From: Sphingobacteriales bacterium
Lineage (GTDB): Bacteria > Bacteroidota > Bacteroidia > UKL13-3
Assembly: GCA_021298155.1 (NCBI GenBank)
Contig: JAJTEN010000023.1
Location: 1 to 35,221 of the forward strand
Direction: 5' to 3'
DNA length: 35,221 nt
Shown: piece after piece, positions 8,112 to 16,372 of the stretch
Position numbering within the stretch: position 1 is the stretch's first letter
Layout: every line of letters begins with the position of its first letter
Made by a program: the position numbers and the translations under genes
Notes under the pieces: model-generated
What the model was told of the DNA's origin: nothing
Databases searched by the model: none
What the model saw: the letters and a program-made list of their open reading frames with translations, nothing else

Positions 8112-8168
8112 AGCGCAGCCTTCAACCCGACAAAGATTCCTCCCTGCGGTCGGAATGACGAGCTGCCG
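8112..8168. repeat. 57-bp direct repeat, copy 1
   Basis: Begins AGCGCAGCCTTCAACCCGA and ends GACGAGCTGCCG. It is identical to 8241-8297 except for one C/T difference. It contains a leftward REP-like core: AGATTCCTCCCTGCGG followed by TCGGAATGACG (8134-8160). Confidence 0.95.
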
Positions 8169-8240
8169 TTTAGCAGGAAAAAAACGTCATTTCGAGCGAA
8201 GCGAGAAACCTCTGCACACAAGCGACCGTGCGTCATTTCG

Positions 8241-8297
8241 AGCGCAGCCTTCAACCCGATAAAGATTCCTCCCTGCGGTCGGAATGACGAGCTGCCG
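8241..8297. repeat. 57-bp direct repeat, copy 2
   Basis: Second copy of 8112-8168 with 56 of 57 bases identical, offset by 129 bp. The near identity implies a recent duplication or gene conversion. Confidence 0.95.
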
Positions 8298-8354
8298 ATA
8301 GAAGATATGGCAAATCAAATTGGCGGCTTTGGCCGCCAATTTGATTTGCTTTTT
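8298..8354. repeat. 54-nt insertion with perfect 18-bp hairpin in a repeat copy
   Basis: Arms 8310-8327 (GCAAATCAAATTGGCGGC) and 8332-8349 are perfect reverse complements with a 4-nt loop, followed by TTTTT. After copy 1 the repeat runs GAGCTGCCG directly into TTTAGCAGG and an A-run. After copy 2 the same two sequences are separated by 8298-8351. The structure looks like a terminator, but no rightward gene lies upstream to be terminated, so a small inserted palindromic element is equally plausible. Confidence 0.8.
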
Positions 8355-8429
8355 AGCAGAAAAAAACGTCATTTCGGGCTTAAGCGTAATTACCTAAAAA
8401 TAAAAACCAAATCTTAAAGATTCATTTTT

Positions 8430-8437
8430 TACTTTTG
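8430..8437 (+). promoter_or_regulatory. -7 promoter box of the GIY-YIG gene
   Basis: TACTTTTG is a perfect TAnnTTTG match, ending 16 nt before the ATG at 8454. Confidence 0.6.
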
Positions 8438-8453
8438 TCATTATTAAACCAAA

Positions 8454-8861
8454 ATGAGCAATATTGGATTTGTTTATATAATGACCAACAAGAATAAAAC
8501 CGTGTTGTATATTGGTGTAACAAATAATTTATGTAGGAGGATTTTCGAACATAAAAACCATTTGAACAAAAAATCTTTTACCGACAATTACCAGGTTGAA
8601 AACTGTATATTTTATGAAGAGTTTTCAGATTTCAACCTGGCAATTAAACGAGAAACAGAAATCAAAAAATGGAATCGCGAAAAGAAAGAAGCACTCATCA
8701 ATAAAAAGAATCCTGAGTGGAAAGTACTTGCAACCGAAAAAGGATTCATTCAAAAGAACAACTCCTTCGCTAAGCAAGTATCAGATGTATTGAAAGATTT
8801 TGAAAAAGAATATAATATTACCCCCTTCAATAGGAATGATAATCAGCCTTTGGAAGAATAA
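8454..8861 (+). CDS. GIY-YIG nuclease family protein
   Basis: 135 aa. The GIY-YIG domain fills about 1-90: V7-Y8-I9 and Y19-I20-G21 form the signature pair, R28/R29 with H33 follow in CRRIFEHK, and E67 in KRETEIKKW is the expected metal-binding Glu. Single-domain proteins of this kind (YhbQ/UPF0213-like) are usually 80-100 aa. Here a charged tail of about 45 residues is added (ATEKGFIQKNNSFAKQ and on). It is a putative endonuclease whose target is unknown. It has its own promoter and sits directly beside the REP-like repeat cluster. It is convergent with the M3 peptidase gene (25 bp gap). Confidence 0.9.
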   Translation: MSNIGFVYIMTNKNKTVLYIGVTNNLCRRIFEHKNHLNKKSFTDNYQVENCIFYEEFSDFNLAIKRETEIKKWNREKKEALINKKNPEWKVLATEKGFIQKNNSFAKQVSDVLKDFEKEYNITPFNRNDNQPLEE

Positions 8862-8886
8862 CTAGCAGCCGCACACTTCTATTCCT

Positions 8887-10590
8887 TTACTCCAACTTCT
8901 TCAACTCCTCCGAAACAAAGGCCATCAGGCTTTGAATATAGCTTTCAGAGAAATCAAATTTTACGCCAGCCGCTTCATATATTTCGCCAATGGTTTTGGT
9001 ATAACCCAAACTCAAGGCTTCTTTGTATTGCCTTATGGCTTTGGCTTTATCTAGCAAATAATTACGCCATACAGATAAGGCTCCTAGTTGCGCCATACCA
9101 TATTCTATGTAATAAAATGGCACTTCAAATACATGCAATTGTTTCTGCCAAGTATACGCCTGGAAATGCTCCAAACCTTGCCAATCTACCATGCCTGTTC
9201 CAAATTCTTTGCTTAGGTTCAGCCAGAAATTTTTTCTATCTGCTGCTGTGTGTTTAGGGTTGGTATAAATCCAATGTTGAAACTTATCTATGGTGGCAAT
9301 CCATGGTAAAATTTTGATAATGCCTTCCAAGTGCTCTTCCTTGGCACGCTTTAAATCGGCCGGTTCAGGATAAAAAGCATCTAAACCATCATAGCTAATT
9401 AACTCCATGCTCATGCTGGCCAATTCGGCAACCTCGCTCGGGCAATTTTTAAATGCTGCTAGTTCCAAATCTTTGCTCAAAAAAGAATGCACGGCATGTC
9501 CGCCCTCGTGCACCATGGTTTCTACATCTCTGGTGCTGCTAGCGGCATTCATAAATATAAAAGGCACATTGGTTTCTGCCATCGGGTAATTGTAGCCACC
9601 CGGCGCTTTGCCTTTTCTGCTCTCTAAATCTAATCGGCCCATATCATCCATGGTTTTGATGCAGTAAGCAAAATAATCATCAATGTTGGAGAAACATTTG
9701 ATGGTTTTATCCAACAAATCCAATCCGCTTGTAAAAGGTTCTAAGGCTGGTTTATTTTCTACATCCACCTCCATATCCCAAGGCTTTAAGGTATAACCCA
9801 AAGCCGCCAAACGCTTCTCGTTAAACACCTTTACCAACGGAATTACCTGCTTTTGAATGGCCTCATGAAAGTTAAAACAATCTTGTGGCGCATAATCAAA
9901 CCTGCCCATTTCGGCAAACTTATAATCGCGGTAATTTTCGAAACCAGCATTCACTGCTATTTGATGACGCAAGGCAATCAGTTCATCAAACAAAGAATCC
10001 AGTTCTTCTGCCTTGGCTGCGCGGGCTTCATTAATTTTTATAAAAGCTTCTTCACGCAAGGCTCTGTTGGTGTTTTTTAAATAGTTAGATGCTTGTTGTA
10101 AAGTAAGTTCTTTGCCCTCCATTTCAACCATTAAAGAGCCAATAATGGTTCCATATTTTTGCGAAGTAGCAGCTACTTTGGCCTGCAAAGGCACGTTCTC
10201 TTCTCTAAAAATAGCCATCTCTTGCTTTATGCCACGTAAGTATATAAAATATTTGGCCTGATCCAACGCGTTAACAAAAGGACTCGCCATCATTTTTTTA
10301 TTCAGCAAATCATTGTACGGAGCTATCTTAGGTTCAATTTCATTTACAAAAAACAAGTAGGCATCTTCCAACTCTTTATTGTTGGTATCGCAGGTCATTT
10401 TTACATATCGCCAAGCCAAATTTTCGCTTACAAAAGCTTCCAATTCGCTGCGGTGCAATAACCACGCTTCAAGTTCTGCAACCGAGTTTATCTCGCGCTG
10501 CAACAACTGCTCAAAATACGGAGCTAACACATCCCAAGAAGTTACCTTTAACTTATCGGCTAAAAATTTGTGGTGGGTTATTGTAATCAT
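8887..10590 (-). CDS. M3 family oligoendopeptidase
   Basis: 567 aa. The zinc site HEGGH is at 361-365, with the third ligand expected at E389 in SEVAELASMSME. GGYNYP, MNAASSTRDVETMVHEGGH and FYYIEYGMAQLGAL are typical of PepF-like M3 oligoendopeptidases, and the length fits. It is a cytoplasmic enzyme that degrades short peptides. ATG start at 10590. The upstream 140 nt carry heptamer repeats (10620-10647), which could affect its promoter, and the terminator of the DUF5606 gene. Confidence 0.93.
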   Translation of the reverse strand: MITITHHKFLADKLKVTSWDVLAPYFEQLLQREINSVAELEAWLLHRSELEAFVSENLAWRYVKMTCDTNNKELEDAYLFFVNEIEPKIAPYNDLLNKKMMASPFVNALDQAKYFIYLRGIKQEMAIFREENVPLQAKVAATSQKYGTIIGSLMVEMEGKELTLQQASNYLKNTNRALREEAFIKINEARAAKAEELDSLFDELIALRHQIAVNAGFENYRDYKFAEMGRFDYAPQDCFNFHEAIQKQVIPLVKVFNEKRLAALGYTLKPWDMEVDVENKPALEPFTSGLDLLDKTIKCFSNIDDYFAYCIKTMDDMGRLDLESRKGKAPGGYNYPMAETNVPFIFMNAASSTRDVETMVHEGGHAVHSFLSKDLELAAFKNCPSEVAELASMSMELISYDGLDAFYPEPADLKRAKEEHLEGIIKILPWIATIDKFQHWIYTNPKHTAADRKNFWLNLSKEFGTGMVDWQGLEHFQAYTWQKQLHVFEVPFYYIEYGMAQLGALSVWRNYLLDKAKAIRQYKEALSLGYTKTIGEIYEAAGVKFDFSESYIQSLMAFVSEELKKLE

Positions 10591-10619
10591 AATTTGGTTG
10601 TTAATTTTGGGTTGATATT

Positions 10620-10647
10620 CTATGGTCTATGGACTATGGACCATGGA
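10620..10647. repeat. Four tandem heptamers
   Basis: Units CTATGGT, CTATGGA, CTATGGA and CCATGGA follow one another without gaps, then CTT. It lies 30 nt upstream of the M3 peptidase start codon, where its promoter should be. Confidence 0.85.
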
Positions 10648-10671
10648 CTTCTCCTAGCAAATTAATTAAAA

Positions 10672-10710
10672 AAAATGGGTTAACAAATTTAAAATTCATT
10701 AACCCATTTT
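10672..10710 (-). terminator. Terminator of the DUF5606 gene
   Basis: Arms 10672-10683 (AAAATGGGTTAA) and 10699-10710 are perfect complements around a 15-nt AT-rich loop. On the minus strand the stem is followed by a T-run (A-run upstream of 10676). It begins 19 nt past the DUF5606 stop. Confidence 0.75.
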
Positions 10711-10729
10711 CATTGGAAAACTAAATAAA

Positions 10730-11320
10730 TTATACTGCCTTAGGTCTGTAGCTGGTTTTTGAGGCACCAGCACCTTTGGTATTTGCCTTTGGTGCAGCAG
10801 TGTTTTTAGGAGTTGCTGTTTTAGGTGCAGCAGCTTTCTTGGCAGCCGCTTTTTTAGGTTTTACTTCTTCTACTGGCGCTTCTGAAGCAGCTTCTGGAGT
10901 AGCAGTTTCTGCAGCAACATCTGCATCCATGGCTTCACCAGCAGCTTTTAACTTATCAAAATCTAGCACATCTTTTAAAGTATGATACCAGTTCAACAAC
11001 TTCTTAATGTCATTATCATACACACGCTCGCTATCTAATTGAATAAGGTCTATTAAATAAGCACGCAATTGTTTCATATCATCTTTTGCAGTGGGTACAT
11101 TGCCATTTTCTTTTAACTTGAGCAATACCAAATGCAAACGCATATCCTCTTCTTGGGTATAAATAGAAATATCTTCTAATACAGAAACTTTATCTTGAAA
11201 ACTAGTTGAGAATCTTCTTCCTGAACCAATTGTTTCAACAATTAAACCATTTTTACTTCTTCCAACAATTTTATGTAAACCACTTTGTCCGGCGATGGCC
11301 ACCACGTCTTTTAATTCCAT
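10730..11320 (-). CDS. DUF5606 domain protein
   Basis: 196 aa. The N-terminal part (about 1-125) has the pattern I know from DUF5606 of Bacteroidota: ELKDVVAIAGQSGLHKIVG, then NGLIVET, GRRF and VSVLEDISIYTQEED. The start resembles a small SH3-like or KOW-like beta fold, but no function is established. The last 65 residues are an Ala/Lys/Pro/Thr-rich tail with repeated AAPK-type motifs, probably disordered and positively charged, so binding to nucleic acid is conceivable. Single gene with its own promoter box (11343-11350) and terminator. Divergent from the DUF481-like gene. Confidence 0.82.
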   Translation of the reverse strand: MELKDVVAIAGQSGLHKIVGRSKNGLIVETIGSGRRFSTSFQDKVSVLEDISIYTQEEDMRLHLVLLKLKENGNVPTAKDDMKQLRAYLIDLIQLDSERVYDNDIKKLLNWYHTLKDVLDFDKLKAAGEAMDADVAAETATPEAASEAPVEEVKPKKAAAKKAAAPKTATPKNTAAPKANTKGAGASKTSYRPKAV

Positions 11321-11342
11321 ACTGTTTTTATATTAAGGGCAA

Positions 11343-11350
11343 CAAATGTA
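11343..11350 (-). promoter_or_regulatory. -7 promoter box of the DUF5606 gene
   Basis: TACATTTG on the minus strand, a perfect TAnnTTTG, 22 nt before the ATG at 11320. Confidence 0.55.
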
Positions 11351-11393
11351 ATAAAATTAAATTTTGAGCGCCCTTAATTCTTTCATTTTTTTT

Positions 11394-11401
11394 TATTTTT
11401 G
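11394..11401 (+). promoter_or_regulatory. -7 promoter box of the DUF481-like gene
   Basis: TATTTTTG is a perfect TAnnTTTG match. It ends 5 nt before the TTG start at 11407, so the predicted transcript would begin at about the start codon. Confidence 0.55.
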
Positions 11402-11406
11402 ACACG

Positions 11407-12159
11407 TTGAAAACAAAATTATTTCTCTTACTCTTTCTCTTTCTCTCCTTCGTTGTTAAGGCTCAACAAGTTATCAATATTGAATCCAAACAATATGATT
11501 CGAGAGACACCCTTTGGCACGGAGATATTGAGTTAAATTTCAACCTCATCCAAAATCAAAATCAAATTATTAATCTAGGAAACAAAGTAAACCTGCTCAA
11601 AAACCAAGATATCCATAGCTATTTATTTATCAACGAATTTAATTTGGTTCGAGCCAATGCCAACAACTTGGCCTTAAATGGCTACCAACATGTACGATAT
11701 AAAAGAGCCATTAAACCGTATTTAAGCGGGGAAGCCTTTGGTCAAACGCAATTTAATGAGCAAATTGGACTCAAATTTAGGGGTTTATTGGGCGCCGGAC
11801 CACGTGTTAGGTTGTTTTATGCAGACAGTATGAAAGTGTTTACAGGCGCCATGTGGATGTATGAATACGAAAAAACAACAGATGAATTGATTAATAATGT
11901 AAAAAACAGAATGAGTTTTTACCTTTCTTTTTTATATTTTAAAGAGAAACATTTCAATTTTGACTTGGTGTGTTATTATCAACCAGACCTTATAGACTTC
12001 AGTGATTTTAGGGTACTTACAGAATTAAAAGCAGAATGGCGCATTACCCAAAAATTATCCTTTAGGTTTGGTTTAATACAAAACTACAATTCATTGCCAG
12101 CAAAAGGGTTTCCGAACAATACCTTAAACGTAAGAAACGCATTTGTATACAGGTTTTGA
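11407..12159 (+). CDS. DUF481-like outer membrane beta-barrel protein
   Basis: 250 aa. Signal peptide at 1-19 (LFLLLFLFLSFVVKA, then QQ). The mature part has alternating hydrophobic strands, a GNKVNLL and YLSGEAFGQTQFNEQ..LKFRGLLGAGPRVRLF stretch as in DUF481 (YdiY-like) proteins, and ends in an aromatic residue (FVYRF), as outer-membrane barrels do. Its role is unknown. The start must be TTG at 11407: the next in-frame ATG lies past residue 130, and TTG gives a complete signal peptide. The -7 box ends 5 nt upstream. Downstream, a weak hairpin (12165-12178) may end the transcript. Confidence 0.78.
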   Translation: MKTKLFLLLFLFLSFVVKAQQVINIESKQYDSRDTLWHGDIELNFNLIQNQNQIINLGNKVNLLKNQDIHSYLFINEFNLVRANANNLALNGYQHVRYKRAIKPYLSGEAFGQTQFNEQIGLKFRGLLGAGPRVRLFYADSMKVFTGAMWMYEYEKTTDELINNVKNRMSFYLSFLYFKEKHFNFDLVCYYQPDLIDFSDFRVLTELKAEWRITQKLSFRFGLIQNYNSLPAKGFPNNTLNVRNAFVYRF

Positions 12160-12198
12160 TAAATAAGCAAAAGTGCTTTCTTTTATGGGGTAAAACCC

Positions 12199-12206
12199 TA
12201 TTTTTG
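12199..12206 (+). promoter_or_regulatory. -7 promoter box of icmF
   Basis: TATTTTTG is a perfect TAnnTTTG match, ending 26 nt before the icmF ATG. Confidence 0.6.
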
Positions 12207-12232
12207 CAAAGTTTAATACGCATGTAATTTGT

Positions 12233-15200
12233 ATGGAAAATACAGTAAAATATTCCCCAAAAAATAAAATCAGGGTGGTAACTGCTGCCAGCTTGTTCGA
12301 TGGCCATGACGCAGCCATTAACATTATGCGCAGAATCATTCAAGCCAGTGGTGCAGAAGTTATCCATTTAGGGCATGATAGAAGTGCAGAAGAAGTAGTT
12401 AATACTGCCATACAAGAAGACGCCAATGCCATTGCCATGACGAGCTACCAGGGCGGACACGTAGAATACTTTAAGTATATGTACGACCTGCTTCAAGAAA
12501 AAGGCTGCGGACATATCAGAATTTTTGGCGGTGGTGGTGGAACCATTTTACCCGAAGAAATTGCCGAACTGCAGGCTTATGGAATTACTCGAATTTATCA
12601 TCCAGATGACGGACGTGCAATGGGCTTGCAAGGCATGATTAACGACATGCTAGAAAAATGTGACTTTGCCACAGGCGCCAATTTAAACAACGAAATTAAA
12701 CTGATTAAAGACAGAGATTATAAATCAATTGCCCGCCTTATTTCCGCAGCAGAAAATTTTCCAGAAGATTTTCATCAGTCGGTAACACAAATAGATTGGC
12801 AAATAAATGAGGTACCCGTATTAGGTATTACTGGAACGGGCGGAGCCGGAAAATCTTCTTTGGTAGACGAATTGGTAAGAAGATTTTTGATTGATTTCCC
12901 AGAGAAACACATTGCAATTATATCGGTTGACCCAAGTAAACGCAAAACAGGTGGTGCCCTTTTAGGAGATAGAATTCGCATGAATGCGATTAAAAACAAT
13001 AGAGTGTATATGCGCTCATTGGCCACAAGACAAAGCAATTTAGCCCTTTCTAAATATGTGAAAGAAGCGGTAGACATTGTTAAAGCTGCCCATTTTGATT
13101 TGATTATTTTGGAAACTTCTGGCATCGGACAAAGCGATACTGAAATTATTGAACACAGCAATACTTCATTGTATGTTATGACACCAGAATATGGCGCTGC
13201 TACTCAGTTAGAGAAGATAGACATGCTAGATTTTGCCGACATCATTGCCATCAATAAGTTTGATAAAAAAGGTGCATTAGACGCAATAAGAGATGTAAAA
13301 AAACAATACCAACGTAACCATGTATTGTTTGATGTAAACCCAGATGAAATGCCTGTTTACGGCACTATTGCCTCGCAGTTTAACGACCCAGGTATGAACA
13401 GGTTGTACAAAGCGGTTATGGACAAAATAGTAGAGAAAACAGGAGCTCCATTGCATTCTACTTATGAGATTAGCGAAGAAATGAGTGAGAAAATCTATAT
13501 TATTCCTCCTTCTCGCACGCGCTACCTATCTGAAATCTCTGAAACCAACAGAAATTATGATAAGTGGGTTCAGAAACAAGCCGCCATTGCGGATAAGTTA
13601 TTTGGCTTACACTCGGCCATGAATACCCTTAAAGGACTCAATGTAGAAGATAAAGACCGCCTGATAAAAGGTTTAGATGAAACCTACCACCAAGTAGCCT
13701 TAGACCTAGATCCGCGCAACAAAATGATTTTGGAAACATGGGAAGAGAAACTCAATTTATACAAAAATGAGTATTATGTTTTTAAAGTACGCGACAAAGA
13801 AATTAAAATTAAAACACATTCAGAATCACTATCCCATTCACAAATTCCAAAGGTTGCAGTGCCTAAATTTAAAGGCTGGGGCGATATTTTAATTTGGGCT
13901 TTAAAAGAAAACTTCCCAGGAGAATTCCCATACACGTCGGGTATTTACCCGTTTAAAAGAGAAGGCGAAGACCCTACGCGTATGTTTGCCGGAGAAGGTG
14001 GTCCGGAGCGTACCAACAAGCGTTTTCACTATGTGAGCTTGGGCATGCCTGCTGCACGTTTGAGTACGGCTTTTGATTCGGTTACTTTGTATGGTAACGA
14101 CCCAGATCATAGACCAGATATTTATGGCAAAATTGGCAATTCGGGTGTAAGTGTATGGAGTTTAGATGCAGCTAAAAAACTGTATTCAGGTTTTAATCTG
14201 GCTGATCCAAAAACCTCTGTATCTATGACAATTAATGGTCCAGCAGCTATTATCTGCGCATTTTTCATGAATGCGGCAATCGACCAACAATGCGAAATAT
14301 ATATCAAACAAAATGGCTTAGAAGATGAAATTAATGCAAAGATAAATGCCATTTACCAAGCAAAAGGATTAGCCAGACCCACATACAATGAACCATTGCC
14401 AGAAGGAAACGATGGCTTAGGCTTAATGCTTTTAGGCGTTACTGGCGATATGGTGCTACCTACTGAGGTGTACCAAAAAATCAAAAAAGACACCTTAAAG
14501 CAAGTAAGGGGAACGGTTCAGGCCGATATCTTAAAAGAAGACCAAGCACAAAATACCTGTATTTTTTCAACTGAGTTTAGCTTGCGTGTAATGGGCGATG
14601 TGCAGCAATATTTTATAAACGAAGGGGTCCGTAATTTCTATTCCGTTTCTATTTCTGGATACCACATTGCAGAAGCAGGCGCTAACCCAATTACACAATT
14701 GGCATTAACCCTCTCAAACGGATTTACCTTTGTAGAATACTACCTCAGCAGGGGCATGAATATTGATGATTTTGCCCCAAATCTATCCTTCTTCTTCTCT
14801 AATGGTATAGACCCAGAATACGCTGTAATTGGGCGCGTAGCCAGAAGAATTTGGGCAAAAGCCATGAAGTTAAAATATGGTGGCAACGAGCGCAGTCAGA
14901 TGTTAAAATACCACATCCAAACCAGCGGTAGAAGTTTGCATGCGCAAGAAATAGATTTTAACGATATACGCACCACTTTGCAGGCTTTGTATGCCATATA
15001 CGATAATTGCAATAGTTTGCATACCAATGCCTATGATGAGGCCATTACCACGCCAACCGAAGAATCGGTGCGCAGAGCCATGGCAATTCAGTTAATCATT
15101 AACCGCGAATTGGGTTTAGCCAAAAACGAAAATCCGCTTCAAGGTGCGTTTATCATCGAAGAACTTACCGATTTAGTGGAGGAAGCTGTATTATCTGAAT

Positions 15201-15607
15201 TCGACAAAATTACCGAAAGAGGTGGTGTGTTGGGCGCTATGGAAACCATGTACCAACGCAATAAAATTCAGGAAGAAAGCATGTTCTATGAAATGCAAAA
15301 ACATACAGGAGAGTTTCCAATTATTGGCGTAAATACCTTCTTATCATCAAAAGGCTCGCCAACGGTTTTACCAAAAGAAGTAATACGTTCTACCACTGAA
15401 GAAAAAGAATTCCAAATTACCAGATTAAACGAGCTTAAGAAAATGAATGCTGATAAAGGTGCAGAGATGCTCAAACAATTGCAACATGTGGCCATTCACA
15501 ACCAAAACATTTTTGAGGAGTTGATGGAAACCGTGAAGTACTGCTCATTGGGTCAGATTACCCAAGCCCTATTTGAGGTAGGCGGGCAATACAGAAGGAA
15601 CATGTAA
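12233..15607 (+). CDS. icmF: Fused isobutyryl-CoA mutase (adenosylcobalamin-dependent)
   Basis: 1124 aa, the length and domain order of IcmF. The B12-binding domain spans about 10-145, with DGHDAA at 23-28 (DxHxxG-type, H25 as lower cobalt ligand). A MeaB-like G-protein chaperone domain follows, with P-loop GTGGAGKS at 201-208 and NKFD near 341. The mutase TIM-barrel begins near 555 ([20 protein letters not shown]), and its Phe in GIYPF and GEGGPERTN segment fit isobutyryl-CoA rather than methylmalonyl-CoA use. It interconverts isobutyryl- and n-butyryl-CoA, linking valine breakdown and branched acyl-CoA pools to fatty acid metabolism. Own promoter. The ilvE gene in this window acts in the same amino acid pathway but is 12 kb away. 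Confidence 0.95.
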   Translation: MENTVKYSPKNKIRVVTAASLFDGHDAAINIMRRIIQASGAEVIHLGHDRSAEEVVNTAIQEDANAIAMTSYQGGHVEYFKYMYDLLQEKGCGHIRIFGGGGGTILPEEIAELQAYGITRIYHPDDGRAMGLQGMINDMLEKCDFATGANLNNEIKLIKDRDYKSIARLISAAENFPEDFHQSVTQIDWQINEVPVLGITGTGGAGKSSLVDELVRRFLIDFPEKHIAIISVDPSKRKTGGALLGDRIRMNAIKNNRVYMRSLATRQSNLALSKYVKEAVDIVKAAHFDLIILETSGIGQSDTEIIEHSNTSLYVMTPEYGAATQLEKIDMLDFADIIAINKFDKKGALDAIRDVKKQYQRNHVLFDVNPDEMPVYGTIASQFNDPGMNRLYKAVMDKIVEKTGAPLHSTYEISEEMSEKIYIIPPSRTRYLSEISETNRNYDKWVQKQAAIADKLFGLHSAMNTLKGLNVEDKDRLIKGLDETYHQVALDLDPRNKMILETWEEKLNLYKNEYYVFKVRDKEIKIKTHSESLSHSQIPKVAVPKFKGWGDILIWALKENFPGEFPYTSGIYPFKREGEDPTRMFAGEGGPERTNKRFHYVSLGMPAARLSTAFDSVTLYGNDPDHRPDIYGKIGNSGVSVWSLDAAKKLYSGFNLADPKTSVSMTINGPAAIICAFFMNAAIDQQCEIYIKQNGLEDEINAKINAIYQAKGLARPTYNEPLPEGNDGLGLMLLGVTGDMVLPTEVYQKIKKDTLKQVRGTVQADILKEDQAQNTCIFSTEFSLRVMGDVQQYFINEGVRNFYSVSISGYHIAEAGANPITQLALTLSNGFTFVEYYLSRGMNIDDFAPNLSFFFSNGIDPEYAVIGRVARRIWAKAMKLKYGGNERSQMLKYHIQTSGRSLHAQEIDFNDIRTTLQALYAIYDNCNSLHTNAYDEAITTPTEESVRRAMAIQLIINRELGLAKNENPLQGAFIIEELTDLVEEAVLSEFDKITERGGVLGAMETMYQRNKIQEESMFYEMQKHTGEFPIIGVNTFLSSKGSPTVLPKEVIRSTTEEKEFQITRLNELKKMNADKGAEMLKQLQHVAIHNQNIFEELMETVKYCSLGQITQALFEVGGQYRRNM

Positions 15608-15650
15608 TGTAAGCAAGCACAAACAGCCATTATTTAGATTGCCTATTCAT

Positions 15651-16367
15651 ATGATTAAACTATCTGTTAATATTAATAAAATTGCCCTGATCCGAAATTC
15701 AAGAGGTGCAAATAATCCCAATGTAATGAAGGCTGCGCTAGATTGTGAAAACTATGGTGCAGATGGAATTACGGTGCACCCCAGGCCAGATGAGCGACAT
15801 ATTAAATATTCAGATGTTTTTGAGCTAAAATCTGCACTCACCACCGAGTTAAATGTAGAGGGTAATCCAAAAGAGCAGAAGTTTATGGACTTGGTATTGG
15901 CAGTTAAACCAGCACAAGTTACCTTGGTTCCTGATGTTCCTAATCAGCTAACTAGCAATCACGGTTGGGATACCATAACAGAGAAAGCCTACTTAACAGG
16001 CGTTATTCAAACCCTTAAAAATGCAGGAATTAGAACTTCTATTTTTGTTGACCCCAACACAGCTATGGTAGAAGGCGCATATCAGATTGGATCGGATAGA
16101 ATTGAATTATACACAGAGGCCTTTGCCCATCATTTCTCACAAAACCCTGAATTAGCAATTGCCCCATATTTAGAAGCCGCTGCACGAGCGCAAGAATTAA
16201 ACTTAGGCATTAATGCCGGTCACGATTTAAGTCTCGACAACCTAAGGTTTTTTGCCCAACAGTTGCCTGCTTGTTTAGAAGTATCTATTGGGCACGCATT
16301 GGTTTGTGACGCCCTTTATTATGGCCTAGAAAACACAGTGGCCATGTACAAACGCTGCCTAAATTAA
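15651..16367 (+). CDS. pdxJ: Pyridoxine 5'-phosphate synthase
   Basis: 238 aa from ATG at 15651 (MIKLSVNINKIALIRNSRG); an in-frame TTG at 15639 is less likely. Family motifs: VNINKIALIRNSRG (substrate loop), GADGITVHPRPDERHI, EGNP followed by VKPAQVTLVPD, LGINAGHDLSLDNL and SIGHALVCDALYYGL. It condenses 1-deoxyxylulose 5-phosphate with 3-amino-2-oxopropyl phosphate to make pyridoxine 5'-phosphate, the last ring-forming step of de novo B6 synthesis. It lies 43 nt after icmF on the same strand and may be co-transcribed. It is convergent with purA, with 5 nt between stops. Confidence 0.96.
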   Translation: MIKLSVNINKIALIRNSRGANNPNVMKAALDCENYGADGITVHPRPDERHIKYSDVFELKSALTTELNVEGNPKEQKFMDLVLAVKPAQVTLVPDVPNQLTSNHGWDTITEKAYLTGVIQTLKNAGIRTSIFVDPNTAMVEGAYQIGSDRIELYTEAFAHHFSQNPELAIAPYLEAAARAQELNLGINAGHDLSLDNLRFFAQQLPACLEVSIGHALVCDALYYGLENTVAMYKRCLN

Positions 16368-16372
16368 ATTCC

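Larger units (their letters stand above)
8134..8379. repeat. REP-like repeat cluster with alternating orientation
   Basis: Five copies of the 10-bp core CGTCATTTCG (or CGTCATTCCG) occur in about 245 bp: minus at 8151-8160, plus at 8185-8194, plus at 8231-8240, minus at 8280-8289, plus at 8367-8376. The minus/plus pairs 8151-8160 with 8185-8194 and 8280-8289 with 8367-8376 can fold into stems (10 bp with one G-U). The plus copy at 8185-8215 continues as GAGCGAAGCGAGAAACCTC, a sequence style I know as a dispersed intergenic repeat in many Bacteroidota genomes. The zone lies between the divergent FAH-family and GIY-YIG genes and makes up most of the 444-nt gap between them. Confidence 0.85.

Noticed and set aside
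8112-8297. CRISPR array
   Set aside because: Only two long direct copies with an unequal internal structure; no regular short repeats and spacers and no cas genes.
8062-8372. Open frames on both strands across the repeat cluster that could be read as small proteins
   Set aside because: They consist of the repeats themselves, open on both strands at once, with no protein-like conservation or start context.
12165-12198. Short hairpin AAGCA/TGCTT followed by TCTTTTAT as terminator of the DUF481-like gene
   Set aside because: The stem is only 5 bp, too weak to list as a feature; mentioned only with the gene.
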